This document shows positions 7,580 through 16,222 of a stretch of DNA of 30,573 bases, one piece after another. A program made the translations under genes and the position numbers. The notes beneath the pieces were generated by a model. That model saw only the letters and a list, made by a program, of their open reading frames with translations. It was not told where the DNA came from and searched no databases. Numbering within the stretch: position 1 is the stretch's first letter; each line of letters begins with the position of its first letter. This stretch comes from Lachnospiraceae bacterium (lineage in GTDB: Bacteria; Bacillota; Clostridia; Lachnospirales; Lachnospiraceae), in NCBI GenBank assembly GCA_900766815.1, contig CAAFWV010000037.1:1-30573 (forward strand), in the 5' to 3' direction.

Positions 7580-8848
7580 ATGTTTGGATTAGGCGAAGCC
7601 GTGGTTATCGGTTATGATTTGTCAAATGAATATGCGCAGATAAGCTATATGAGCAAATCAGATGATATGGCTCGTACGCTTAGTCTGACAAGGGATAGCG
7701 AGGATTATAACATCCCTGCCTGTCTGTTCAAGCGAGGCGAGGTGAATCAGTGGTTCGTCGGAAGGGAAGCGATTAATTACAGCTCCCTGGATGAGGGTGA
7801 AATGGTCTATTCTCTGTGGGAGAGAGCACTTATCGGCGACAATGTGAGCGTCGGCGGTGAGGACTTTGACCCGATTGCACTGTTAGCTCTCTTCGTAAGG
7901 AGAACCCTGGCACTGCTCTATAGCGAGGTCAACAGGGACAGCATTAAGGGAATCATGTTTACCGTCCCCTCCCTTACCACCAGGTCTATTGAGGTGCTGG
8001 AGGCAGTATCGCTCAATCTGGGTCTGTCTGACGTTAAGTGTGCCTACCAGGGCAGGGAAGAGAGCATATATTATTACTGCATCAACCAGCCGGTGGAGCT
8101 GTGGCAGCGGGATGTGCTTGTATATGAATATGACAAGGGTCCCATGAATGCTTACCACTTTCATGTGAATACCAATACGAGACCGAATGTTGCGCTGACT
8201 ACCCTTAAGACCTATGTGCCGGAGGAGATGGGCAGCAATCAGGACAATGCCTTCCTTGCAATCATTAAGGACAGTATAGGCAGCAGTATCGTCAGCTCCT
8301 CATATCTGCTTGGAGACGGCTTTGACGGCGATTGGATGAAGGATTCAATAGGTGAGCTTTGCAGGGGCAGACGTGCCTTCAAGGGCAACAATCTCTACAG
8401 CAGGGGTGCGGTATATGCCTGCCGAGAGAAGGTGGGCTTGTGTGGAAAAAACGCTAAGATTATCTTCCTTGGCAAGGATAAGCTTATTGCCAACGTAGGT
8501 ATGGAGGTTCAATCCGGTGACGGGGTCAAATATCTCGCGTTGCTTGATGGAGGAGAGAACTGGTTTGATTCGAAAAACACGGTTGATGTGATTCTTGATA
8601 AGGGCAATTCCTTTGTACTGACCATCACACCGCTGGACGGACGTAATGTCAGAAATGTAGAAATAATACTTGACGGATTGCAGGAGCATGAGCCGAAGAC
8701 ACTTAGAATCAGGCTTGAGCTTGTAATGGAGTCAGAGACTGAGCTTAGGGTTAATGTGACGGATTTGGGCTTTGGAGACTTCCTTAAAGCCACCAATCAG
8801 CTGTTTACACAGAAGATTGACCTGAATCCGGTCAAGAAGGATGAGTAA
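7580..8848 (+). CDS. Degenerate Hsp70/actin-fold protein (DUF5716-like), operon gene 2
   Basis: 422 residues. Features appear in DnaK order. A first strand-loop (GYDLSNEYAQISYM, Asp13) stands where DnaK has GIDLGTTNS. NIPACLF...VGREA corresponds to the PS-x-VAF/VG-A region. GIMFTVPSLTTRS followed by a helix and GLSDVK (about 124-155) matches connect-1. DVLVYEYDKG (from 178) stands for the phosphate-2 loop, and LLGDGFDGDW followed by LYSRGAVYAC (about 242-283) for the adenosine loop. The segment between the last two is much shorter than in DnaK, so subdomain IIB is reduced. The last ~110 residues look like a beta-sandwich, possibly a substrate-binding-type domain. The DLGTT and GGGT glycine-rich loops are lost, so ATPase activity is doubtful. 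It begins 1 base after gene 1 and ends overlapping the region of the gene 3 start. The fold is inferred by eye. Confidence 0.7.
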   Translation: MFGLGEAVVIGYDLSNEYAQISYMSKSDDMARTLSLTRDSEDYNIPACLFKRGEVNQWFVGREAINYSSLDEGEMVYSLWERALIGDNVSVGGEDFDPIALLALFVRRTLALLYSEVNRDSIKGIMFTVPSLTTRSIEVLEAVSLNLGLSDVKCAYQGREESIYYYCINQPVELWQRDVLVYEYDKGPMNAYHFHVNTNTRPNVALTTLKTYVPEEMGSNQDNAFLAIIKDSIGSSIVSSSYLLGDGFDGDWMKDSIGELCRGRRAFKGNNLYSRGAVYACREKVGLCGKNAKIIFLGKDKLIANVGMEVQSGDGVKYLALLDGGENWFDSKNTVDVILDKGNSFVLTITPLDGRNVRNVEIILDGLQEHEPKTLRIRLELVMESETELRVNVTDLGFGDFLKATNQLFTQKIDLNPVKKDE

Positions 8849-8849
8849 T

Positions 8850-9677
8850 ATGAGTAATGTCATTGTCTGTGAAGGGACACTTGCCAAAACTCCATATTTT
8901 GTAAGTGAAGATGGCATTAACCTGTATTCTATTGAGGAGCTGTGCTATTATCTCATGACCAATGCATATCTTCTCGATGACAGCTTCGTTGAGATACATC
9001 TTGCTGAATGGTTAGCTGATGAATGCTCTCTTGCTTCTCTTGGCAAAGAGGTGGGTGCGCTATGCGGTAAGTTCGATGCCTTAAGTAAATTGGTTACTCT
9101 TCTTAGCAGGAATATAAGCTACTATTCCGGGGAAGAATGGGAAGAACTCTTAAGTGCGATTAACCGCAATACCAGGCTGTCACTTAATGAGAGAAGGAAG
9201 ATTCGCGCTGACGGTCTGCTTAATGCAGGCAGAATAGCCATGAGTATAGATGAATATGAGAAAATCCTTTCGGGCTCAAGCGTGGGTGAGGTTCGCTTCA
9301 GGGCGGAGGTTTACCACAACATGGGAGTGGCAAGGTGTAAGTTATTCGATTTTGCAAGGGCTGCCAAGGCCTTTGAACTTGCCTATGAGAACTATCCCGA
9401 TGAGGACAATTATTTATGCATGCTCACAGCCTACAAGCTGTCGCTTAGCCAGGAGGATTATCTTAAATATCTGTCTGAACACAGGGAGTCATATGAGGAT
9501 TCGCTTGAGGTTGAGAGAAGATGCGAGATCTTAAAGACTAACTGGGAGGCGCAGCCTGAGAATAAATTCTTTAAGGAAGTGTCTTCGCTAAAATCCAAGG
9601 GTAATGCATATTATGACGGTATTGTCAGCATGACGAATGAACTTAAGGAAGAGTATCGTGATTGCTGCAGGAAATAG
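8850..9677 (+). CDS. TPR protein, operon gene 3
   Basis: 275 residues from ATG 8850, which has AGAAGG nine bases upstream; an in-frame ATG at 8841 directly abuts that site and is less likely. The start sits just behind the TAA of gene 2 (8846-8848), so translation is probably coupled. The N-terminal ~100 residues (NVIVCEGTLAKTPYF...) are unrecognised and mostly helical after a short beta segment. A clear tetratricopeptide unit lies near residues 153-195 (AEVYHNMGVARCKLF, then DFARAAKAFELAYENYP). A charged helical tail follows. There is no signal peptide or membrane helix. TPR units bind other proteins, often chaperones, so a link to the Hsp70-like neighbour is a reasonable inference but not shown. 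Confidence 0.75.
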   Translation: MSNVIVCEGTLAKTPYFVSEDGINLYSIEELCYYLMTNAYLLDDSFVEIHLAEWLADECSLASLGKEVGALCGKFDALSKLVTLLSRNISYYSGEEWEELLSAINRNTRLSLNERRKIRADGLLNAGRIAMSIDEYEKILSGSSVGEVRFRAEVYHNMGVARCKLFDFARAAKAFELAYENYPDEDNYLCMLTAYKLSLSQEDYLKYLSEHRESYEDSLEVERRCEILKTNWEAQPENKFFKEVSSLKSKGNAYYDGIVSMTNELKEEYRDCCRK

Positions 9678-9685
9678 GAGTGGAC

Positions 9686-10897
9686 ATGAAATTCAAGAAG
9701 ACCATACTGTCCAAGCTGTTTAAGAGCCAGGAGGATGACTTCCTTGATATGGAGCTTGACGAGGGCGACGAGGAAGAATTCGAATGGGATTGGGAAAATA
9801 TAATAAATGAGAAGAAGCTCTTCAGGATGAGCGATGATGTCCAGAGGAGCAAATATCTGCGTTCATTGGTTGAACAGGTAAGGGATGCTTCGATGGAGCT
9901 TGATAAGCTTTCAGCCGAGTACAATAATGTCACGGCGACGCTTAAGGATATGGACGAGATAGATGCGCTTCCGCTTCAGGAGAAGATTGTTCTTCAGGAT
10001 GCTGCGAGGAAGATTCTCTATTATGAGGACCAGACCAGGGAATATGACATGAAGAAAAGCTCGATGACTGAGGAGGAATTCAGGGTCATGGAGAGAATGG
10101 AAGACAGGATTCCCAAGGCTATTGATGATATAAGAGAGGCTGAGGAATACCGGAGCAAGGTCAGGTCTGACATGAAGACCCTGGATGGAGAGAAGCATGC
10201 ATATCTCTACAACCAGGCAGAGCTTAGAAGAGAGATGAATAATCTTAGGGGAATGGTTATTATCTGCGGCTTTGCAGCCATTCTTTGTGTTATCATGTTA
10301 ATGATCCTGCGCTTTGGATTTGAGATGGATACCACCATAGGCAATATCATTACAGTGCTTGTGGCTTCCGTTGCAATATTTGCAATGTGTATCAAATATC
10401 AGGATGATTCAAGAGAGCTTATCAGGGCTCAGAAGGATTTGAACAGGGTAATACTGTTACATAATACGGTTAAGATAAGATATGTCAATAATGCCAATCT
10501 GCTGGATTACCTGTGTACCAAATACAACACATCGGGTTCGAAGGCCTTAGAGAAGGTATGGAATTCCTACAAAGAGGAGTGTGCTCTTCGCGAGAGTCAT
10601 GAAATTAATGAAAAAGAGTTAAACTTCAATCAGCAGGAGCTTCTTAAGAGACTAAGGAAATATCAGTTAAATGATGTATATGCCTGGCTTCATAATCCGA
10701 GGGCAATTCTGGAACACAATGAGATGGTTGAACTCAGGCATGCACATATACTTCAGAGACAGAAGCTGAGAGCCAGAATGGATTACAATAAGAGACTTGC
10801 CAAGGACGGAAGGGATGAACTTAAGGAATTCGTTAAGCAATATCCGGAGTATTCGGCCGAAGCCCTTGAAATGGTGGAACGATATAGTGAGTATTAG
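9686..10897 (+). CDS. Two-TM coiled-coil membrane protein, operon gene 4
   Basis: 403 residues from ATG 9686, preceded by TAGGAG at 9675-9680 that overlaps the stop of gene 3; a TTG at 9662 would add eight residues but has no better signal. After a basic start (MKFKKTILSKLF) comes a very acidic patch (about 16-37). Long charged helices likely to form coiled coils lie at about 50-185. Two membrane helices follow at about 190-208 and 218-236, separated by a short loop. A second helical/coiled-coil region runs to the end, with a PEYSAEALEMVERY tail. Both large parts should lie on the same side, most likely the cytoplasm, so it could anchor the other three products to the membrane. I recognise no family. 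No terminator is evident behind it. Confidence 0.72.
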   Translation: MKFKKTILSKLFKSQEDDFLDMELDEGDEEEFEWDWENIINEKKLFRMSDDVQRSKYLRSLVEQVRDASMELDKLSAEYNNVTATLKDMDEIDALPLQEKIVLQDAARKILYYEDQTREYDMKKSSMTEEEFRVMERMEDRIPKAIDDIREAEEYRSKVRSDMKTLDGEKHAYLYNQAELRREMNNLRGMVIICGFAAILCVIMLMILRFGFEMDTTIGNIITVLVASVAIFAMCIKYQDDSRELIRAQKDLNRVILLHNTVKIRYVNNANLLDYLCTKYNTSGSKALEKVWNSYKEECALRESHEINEKELNFNQQELLKRLRKYQLNDVYAWLHNPRAILEHNEMVELRHAHILQRQKLRARMDYNKRLAKDGRDELKEFVKQYPEYSAEALEMVERYSEY

Positions 10898-10909
10898 CGC
10901 TTTTGCCGG

Positions 10910-10939
10910 TTGACAAGGATTGTCGGGTTAGGGTACTAT
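10910..10939 (+). promoter_or_regulatory. Likely promoter of the amino-acid ABC transporter
   Basis: TTGACA at 10910-10915 and TACTAT at 10934-10939 with an 18-base spacer, about 45 bases before the start codon. AGGAGG at 10972-10977 is the ribosome binding site. Confidence 0.65.
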
Positions 10940-10984
10940 TGTAACGGCGCTTTATTGTGCTAACAGAGTAGAGGAGGATATATT

Positions 10985-11863
10985 ATGAAGAAGTTTGTGA
11001 CAATGGCTGTAGCTCTGACTATGGCATTGGGCCTTGTTGCATGCGGAAGCAAGAGCGACGATGCCCAGACAGCACCTGAGACAGAAGAGGTTCAGGCTGA
11101 GGTAACAGAGGAAGCAGAGGCTGAAACAGCTGAGGCTACTGATGAGAGAACAACATTTACTGTTGGTTTCGATGCTGAATTCCCACCTTATGGTTTCCTT
11201 GATGAGGCCACAGGTGAGTATGTAGGTTTTGACCTTGACCTTGCGGCTGAGGTTTGTGCAAGAAACGGCTGGGAGCTTGTGAAGCAGCCTATCGACTGGG
11301 ATGCCAAGGATATGGAGCTTTCAAGCGGTGCAATTGACTGTATCTGGAACGGATTCACCATTAACGGCAGAGAGGACCAGTACACATGGACAGTTCCTTA
11401 TGTTGATAACAGCCAGGTATTCGTAGTTGCATCAGATGCAGGTATTGCTTCAATGGCAGACCTTGCAGGCAAGAATGTCGGTGTTCAGAAGGATTCATCA
11501 GCACTTGCAGCACTTGAGGATGAGGCTAATGCAGACCTGGCGGCAAGCTTTGCAAGCCTTACACAGTATGCTGATTACAATACAGGCTTTATGGATCTTG
11601 AGGCCGGTGCAATTGATGCACTTGCGCTTGATATAGGTGTAGCTAAGTTCCAGGTATCCTCAAGAGAGGACGGAGCTTATGTTATCCTTGATGATGCACT
11701 TGCTCTTGAGCAGTATGCGGTAGGCTTCCTTAAGGGCAATGATGCACTGAAGGATCAGGTAGAAGCAACACTTATGGAAATGGTTGAAGACGGCACTTTC
11801 ACAAAGATTGCTGAGAATTATGCAGATTACGGTCTGGTAGACAGTGTTTGCTTAGGTAAGTAA
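10985..11863 (+). CDS. Amino-acid ABC transporter substrate-binding lipoprotein
   Basis: 292 residues. The signal peptide ends with lipobox LVAC, lipidated Cys20, so the protein is tethered outside the membrane. An acidic Ala/Glu/Thr linker (about 24-53) precedes an SBP_bac_3 domain: FTVGFDAEFPPYGFLD, GFDLDLAAEV, and NGFTINGREDQYTWTVPY, whose Arg is the usual contact for the ligand carboxylate. The family binds polar amino acids or cystine; the exact ligand cannot be read from the sequence. The permease and ATPase follow. A strong terminator between this gene and the permease should give more binding protein than membrane components. Confidence 0.92.
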   Translation: MKKFVTMAVALTMALGLVACGSKSDDAQTAPETEEVQAEVTEEAEAETAEATDERTTFTVGFDAEFPPYGFLDEATGEYVGFDLDLAAEVCARNGWELVKQPIDWDAKDMELSSGAIDCIWNGFTINGREDQYTWTVPYVDNSQVFVVASDAGIASMADLAGKNVGVQKDSSALAALEDEANADLAASFASLTQYADYNTGFMDLEAGAIDALALDIGVAKFQVSSREDGAYVILDDALALEQYAVGFLKGNDALKDQVEATLMEMVEDGTFTKIAENYADYGLVDSVCLGK

Positions 11864-11869
11864 TATTTT

Positions 11870-11897
11870 AGGGCGCCTGAGGGCGCCCTGTTTTTTT
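11870..11897 (+). terminator. Intra-operon terminator/attenuator
   Basis: An 8-bp GC-rich stem AGGGCGCC (11870-11877) / GGCGCCCT (11882-11889) with a TGAG loop and a run of seven T. It sits between the binding protein and the permease, and partial read-through would set their ratio. No new promoter is seen before the permease. Confidence 0.9.
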
Positions 11898-11910
11898 GAC
11901 CGGAGGATTT

Positions 11911-12555
11911 ATGGCAACAATGCTTTCACAGCTGGCCGGCGGTATGGTGGTATCGGTAGAGATATTTCTGCTGACTCTGCTTTTCTCACTTCCGCTTGGA
12001 CTTATTGTGGCATTCGGAAGGATGTCTAAGAATGGAATAATCAAAGGAATTGTTAAGATTTATATAGCGATTATGCGTGGAACACCCCTTATGCTCCAGT
12101 TAATCGTTGTATACTTTGCGCCCTTCTATGTATTTGGGATTAAGATAAGTCAGACCTATAGATTTGTTGCCGTAATTATTGCATTCTCTATTAATTATGC
12201 AGCATACTTCGCGGAGATATACAGAGCGGGAATAGAGTCAATACCCATAGGTCAGTATGAGGCGGCCAAGGTACTGGGTTACAGCAAGGTTCAGACCTTC
12301 TTCAAGATTATCTTTCCACAGGTTATTAAGAGAATCCTTCCGCCGGTAACCAATGAAACAATAACGCTTGTCAAGGATACATCGCTTGCCTTCGTAATAG
12401 CGGTGGCCGAGATGTTCACAATTGCCAAGCAGATAGCAGCCAAGCAGGCCAGCGTGAGTGCTCTGATGGTTGCAGGACTTTTCTATTTTGTATTTAATTA
12501 TGTAGTTGCATTTGCCATGGAAGCCATTGAGAAGAAGCTTTCATATTACAGATAA
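11911..12555 (+). CDS. Amino-acid ABC transporter permease (HisM/GlnP type)
   Basis: 214 residues, about the normal length. The start is ATG 11911 with GGAGG at 11902-11906; a TTG at 11896 lies inside the terminator T-run and is rejected. There are about five membrane helices, and the cytoplasmic EAA loop is clear near residues 117-145 (QYEAAKVLGYSKVQTFFKII), which docks on the ATPase. RGTPLMLQL and KDTSLAFVIAVAEM are typical of the polar amino-acid permease family (HisMQ). It would form the membrane channel, probably as a homodimer since only one permease gene is present. The ATPase gene begins nine bases after its stop. Confidence 0.92.
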   Translation: MATMLSQLAGGMVVSVEIFLLTLLFSLPLGLIVAFGRMSKNGIIKGIVKIYIAIMRGTPLMLQLIVVYFAPFYVFGIKISQTYRFVAVIIAFSINYAAYFAEIYRAGIESIPIGQYEAAKVLGYSKVQTFFKIIFPQVIKRILPPVTNETITLVKDTSLAFVIAVAEMFTIAKQIAAKQASVSALMVAGLFYFVFNYVVAFAMEAIEKKLSYYR

Positions 12556-12564
12556 GGAGGGACT

Positions 12565-13326
12565 ATGAGCGATAAGCTTCTTGAACTTAAATCCATACGT
12601 AAGAGCTTTGCCGGCGTCACAGTCCTCGAGGATATCAGCCTAAGCGTCGGTCGCGGCGAGGTGGTATCCATTATCGGTCCGTCGGGAAGCGGTAAGTCAA
12701 CGCTTCTTCGGTGCGCAACGATGCTAAACGACATTGATTCGGGTGAGATCGTCTACATGGGCAGGAAGGCAGCTACTACAGTGGATGGCCATGCTGTATA
12801 TGCTCCCAAGAAGGAGCTTAAGGAGATTAGCCGGACGTTTGGCCTGGTTTTCCAGAACTTCAATCTTTTTCCGCACTATTCGGTTCTTAAGAATATCATG
12901 GATGCACCTGTTAGTGTAGCGCATGTGGATAAGAATGAGGCAAAAGAGCGGGCACTGACTCTCCTTGACCAGTTCGGTCTATCGGATAAGGCCAATTCGT
13001 ATCCCTGTGAACTCTCGGGAGGCCAGCAACAGAGAGTATCCATAGCAAGAGCTCTGGCTCTTAAGCCGGAGATTCTCTTCTTTGATGAACCTACTTCAGC
13101 GCTTGATCCGGAATTGACCGGAGAAGTACTGAAGGTAATTAAACAGCTTGCGGCAGAGCATATGACCATGATTATTGTTACTCATGAGATGCAGTTTGCA
13201 CGTGAGGTATCCGACAGAATCGTTTTTATTGAGAATGGTGTTGTTGTCGCAGATGACAGTCCGGAGGCGATTTTTACAAGTGATAATACAAGAGTCAGGG
13301 AGTTCATCGGTAAGTTTACTTCCTGA
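12565..13326 (+). CDS. Amino-acid ABC transporter ATP-binding protein
   Basis: 253 residues. Walker A GPSGSGKST with Lys44; Q-loop in VFQNFNLFPHYSV; signature LSGGQQQ at about 150-156; Walker B ILFFDEP with Asp174-Glu175; H-loop in VTHEM. The FNLFPH and TSALDPEL forms are typical of the polar amino-acid importer group (GlnQ/HisP). The start is ATG 12565, which follows AAGGAGGG closely. It supplies ATP hydrolysis for the importer encoded by the two preceding genes. No terminator is visible before the purB promoter region. Confidence 0.94.
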   Translation: MSDKLLELKSIRKSFAGVTVLEDISLSVGRGEVVSIIGPSGSGKSTLLRCATMLNDIDSGEIVYMGRKAATTVDGHAVYAPKKELKEISRTFGLVFQNFNLFPHYSVLKNIMDAPVSVAHVDKNEAKERALTLLDQFGLSDKANSYPCELSGGQQQRVSIARALALKPEILFFDEPTSALDPELTGEVLKVIKQLAAEHMTMIIVTHEMQFAREVSDRIVFIENGVVVADDSPEAIFTSDNTRVREFIGKFTS

Positions 13327-13337
13327 TAATCCGCAGG

Positions 13338-13393
13338 GTTAATTCCTGATGTTAAACTGCGTTAATTCTTAATGTTTCACAGAGTTAAATACT
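13338..13393 (+). promoter_or_regulatory. Three direct repeats, 23-base period, upstream of purB
   Basis: GTTAATTCCT (13338), GTTAATTCTT (13361) and GTTAAATACT (13384) begin exactly 23 bases apart, about two DNA turns, and the array ends 12 bases before the purB -35 box. The first two units also share ATGTT further on. This could be a regulator binding array. It does not match the purine box of Bacillus PurR as I know it. Confidence 0.4.
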
Positions 13394-13404
13394 TCCGGTC
13401 GCAC

Positions 13405-13433
13405 TTGAAAGAATATATTATGTATCGTATACT
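13405..13433 (+). promoter_or_regulatory. Promoter of purB-purA
   Basis: TTGAAA at 13405-13410, a 17-base spacer, TATACT at 13428-13433. This is the best sigma-A match in the window. It predicts a short leader of about 33 bases before the purB ATG, leaving no room for a riboswitch. Confidence 0.75.
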
Positions 13434-13472
13434 TAAGGATGTTTGTGAGAATACGATGAAAGGTGAATCAAC

Positions 13473-14906
13473 ATGAGTACAGATTGCTATAACAGTCCGT
13501 TATCGGAAAGATATGCCAGCAAGGAGATGCAGTACATTTTTTCTCCCGATAAGAAGTTCAGAACCTGGAGAAGACTTTGGATTGCTCTTGCCGAAACGGA
13601 GAAGGAGCTTGGACTTGACATTACTGATGAGCAGATAGAGGAACTCAAGGCTCATAAGGATGATATCAATTATGATGTTGCGAAGGAGCGTGAGAAGTTA
13701 GTCAGACATGATGTTATGAGTCATGTATATGCTTACGGTGTTCAGTGTCCCAAGGCAAAGGGTATCATCCATCTGGGTGCAACAAGCTGTTATGTAGGTG
13801 ATAATACAGACATTATCGTCATGACAGAGGCTCTTAGACTTGTTAAGAAGAAGCTTGTATGTGTTATGGCAGAGCTTGCTTCATTTGCAGATAAATATAA
13901 GGCACAGCCTACACTTGCATTTACCCATTTCCAGCCTGCACAGCCTACAACTGTCGGTAAGAGAGCAACACTCTGGCTTCAGGAATTCATGATGGATTAT
14001 GAGGACTTATGCTATGTGCTCTCCACTATGAAGCTTCTTGGAAGCAAGGGTACCACAGGTACTCAGGCATCCTTCCTTGAGCTGTTCAACGGAGACCAAG
14101 AGACCATAGATAAGATCGATCCCATGATAGCTCGGAAGATGGGCTTTGATTCCTGTGTATATGTATCCGGTCAGACCTATTCACGTAAGGTTGACACCAG
14201 GGTACTTAATGTTCTTGCCGGAATTGCTGCATCTGCTACCAAGATGAGCAATGATATCAGACTTCTTCAGCATCTTAAGGAGGTTGAGGAGCCGTTTGAG
14301 AAGAACCAGATTGGTTCTTCAGCAATGGCATATAAGAGAAATCCGATGAGAAGTGAGAGAATCGCTTCTCTGTCAAGATATGTTATTGTGGATGCACTTA
14401 ATCCTGCAATCACATCTGCCACACAGTGGTTTGAAAGAACCCTTGACGATTCCGCTAACAAGAGGCTCTCAATTCCCGAAGGCTTCCTTGCTATTGACGG
14501 AATTCTTGACCTTTGCCTGAATGTTGTAGACGGTCTTGTGGTATATCCTGAGGTGATCCGTAAGCATATGATGGCTGAGCTGCCGTTTATGGCAACTGAG
14601 AATATCATGATGGATGCAGTTAAGGCAGGAGGTGACCGTCAGGAGCTTCATGAAAGAATAAGAACACTTTCAATGCAGGCAGGTAAGACTGTTAAGGAAG
14701 AGGGCAAGGAAAACAACCTTCTTGAGCTTATTGCGGCAGATGATGCCTTCGGACTTACTCTTGATGAGCTTAAGGAGAGTATGGACCCTTCTAAGTATGT
14801 GGGCAGAAGTACAAGGCAGGTTGAGGTATTCTTAAGAGATGTTATCAATCCGATATTGGATGAAAATAAAGAACTGCTTGGTGTAAAAGCAGAAATTAAT
14901 GTCTAG
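13473..14906 (+). CDS. purB: Adenylosuccinate lyase
   Basis: 477 residues. It belongs to the fumarase/aspartase superfamily, and the signature loop GSSAMAYKRNPMRSER (from residue 281) carries the catalytic serine. HLGATSCYVGDN and THFQPAQPTTVGKR are the other two conserved regions. The enzyme releases fumarate twice in purine synthesis: from SAICAR to AICAR, and from adenylosuccinate to AMP. It therefore serves both PurC (step before it) and PurA, encoded 26 bases downstream and most likely co-transcribed. A ribosome binding site AAAGGTG precedes the ATG. The length and motifs match the longer PurB type found in clostridia and animals. Confidence 0.96.
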   Translation: MSTDCYNSPLSERYASKEMQYIFSPDKKFRTWRRLWIALAETEKELGLDITDEQIEELKAHKDDINYDVAKEREKLVRHDVMSHVYAYGVQCPKAKGIIHLGATSCYVGDNTDIIVMTEALRLVKKKLVCVMAELASFADKYKAQPTLAFTHFQPAQPTTVGKRATLWLQEFMMDYEDLCYVLSTMKLLGSKGTTGTQASFLELFNGDQETIDKIDPMIARKMGFDSCVYVSGQTYSRKVDTRVLNVLAGIAASATKMSNDIRLLQHLKEVEEPFEKNQIGSSAMAYKRNPMRSERIASLSRYVIVDALNPAITSATQWFERTLDDSANKRLSIPEGFLAIDGILDLCLNVVDGLVVYPEVIRKHMMAELPFMATENIMMDAVKAGGDRQELHERIRTLSMQAGKTVKEEGKENNLLELIAADDAFGLTLDELKESMDPSKYVGRSTRQVEVFLRDVINPILDENKELLGVKAEINV

Positions 14907-14932
14907 TCTGTGAGACCGGTAGGAGGATTAAC

Positions 14933-16222
14933 ATGGTAAAAGCGGTAGTTGGAGCTAATTGGGGTGATGAAGGTAAGGGCAAGATTACTGATATGCTTGC
15001 CGAGAGTGCCGATATCATCGTAAGATTCCAGGGTGGTGCCAATGCGGGACACACTATTGTCAATGATTATGGTAAGTTCGCACTTCACACTCTTCCGAGT
15101 GGAGTGTTCTACGGACATACAACCAGCATCATCGGTAATGGTGTAGCACTCAACATTCCCATTCTTTTCAATGAGATTAAATCAATTGTTGATAAGGGTG
15201 TGCCTGCTCCTAAGATTCTTGTTTCTGACAGAGCGCAGATTGTGATGCCATATCACATTCTTCTGGATCAGTATGAGGAAGAGAGACTGGGAGGTAAGTC
15301 ATTCGGTTCTACCAAGTCGGGAATTGCTCCGTTCTATTCAGATAAATACGCTAAGATTGGCTTCCAGGTGAGCGAGCTTTTCGATGAGGATATTCTTGTT
15401 GAGAAGGTTGAGCGCGTGGTTGAGATGAAGAACATTCTCTTTGAGCATATGTATCATAAGCCGAAGATGGATCCTAAGGAGATACTGAATACTCTTCATG
15501 AGTACAGGGATATGGTTGCTCCTTATGTATGCGATGTTTCACTTTTCCTTGACAAGGCACTTAAGGAGAACAAGACAATCCTTCTTGAGGGACAGCTCGG
15601 AACACTGAAGGATCCCGATCATGGAATATATCCTATGGTTACATCTTCATCAACACTTGCAGCCTATGGTGCTATAGGTGCAGGTATTCCGCCTTATGAG
15701 ATTAAGCAGGTGGTTACTGTATGTAAGGCATATTCGTCAGCAGTAGGTGCAGGAGCCTTCGTATCAGAAATCTTCGGTGATGAGGCAGATGAGCTTCGTC
15801 GCAGAGGCGGTGACGGCGGAGAATACGGTGCAACAACAGGAAGACCCAGAAGAATGGGATGGTTTGACTGTGTTGCAAGTAAGTACGGCTGCAGATTGCA
15901 GGGTACAACCGATGTAGCCTTCACAGTACTTGACGTACTTGGTTACCTTGATGAGATTCCTGTTTGTGTAGGCTATGATATTGACGGCGAGGTTACAACT
16001 GAATTCCCCGTTACGAGACTGCTTGAGAAGGCTAAGCCTGTAATCAAGGTTCTTCCGGGATGGAAGTGTGATATCAGGGGAATCAAGAATTACGAAGACC
16101 TTCCTGAGAACTGCAGGAACTATGTTGAATTTATTGAGGAGCAGATTGGATATCCCATTACCATGGTTTCCAACGGTCCCGGCCGACATGATATCATTCA
16201 CAGAGAGAGCAAGCTTAAGTAA
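14933..16222 (+). CDS. purA: Adenylosuccinate synthetase
   Basis: 429 residues, the usual length. The P-loop is NWGDEGKGK with catalytic Asp12, and GGANAGHTI carries His40. TTGRPRRMGWFD and the GTP-contact regions near the C-terminus are present. It joins IMP and aspartate using GTP to form adenylosuccinate, the first step from IMP to AMP; PurB from the preceding gene finishes the step. TAGGAGG precedes the ATG. Most PurA proteins read QWGDEGKGK, so the Asn9 is a mild variation. A strong terminator follows at 16285-16312, closing a purB-purA operon. Confidence 0.97.
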   Translation: MVKAVVGANWGDEGKGKITDMLAESADIIVRFQGGANAGHTIVNDYGKFALHTLPSGVFYGHTTSIIGNGVALNIPILFNEIKSIVDKGVPAPKILVSDRAQIVMPYHILLDQYEEERLGGKSFGSTKSGIAPFYSDKYAKIGFQVSELFDEDILVEKVERVVEMKNILFEHMYHKPKMDPKEILNTLHEYRDMVAPYVCDVSLFLDKALKENKTILLEGQLGTLKDPDHGIYPMVTSSSTLAAYGAIGAGIPPYEIKQVVTVCKAYSSAVGAGAFVSEIFGDEADELRRRGGDGGEYGATTGRPRRMGWFDCVASKYGCRLQGTTDVAFTVLDVLGYLDEIPVCVGYDIDGEVTTEFPVTRLLEKAKPVIKVLPGWKCDIRGIKNYEDLPENCRNYVEFIEEQIGYPITMVSNGPGRHDIIHRESKLK

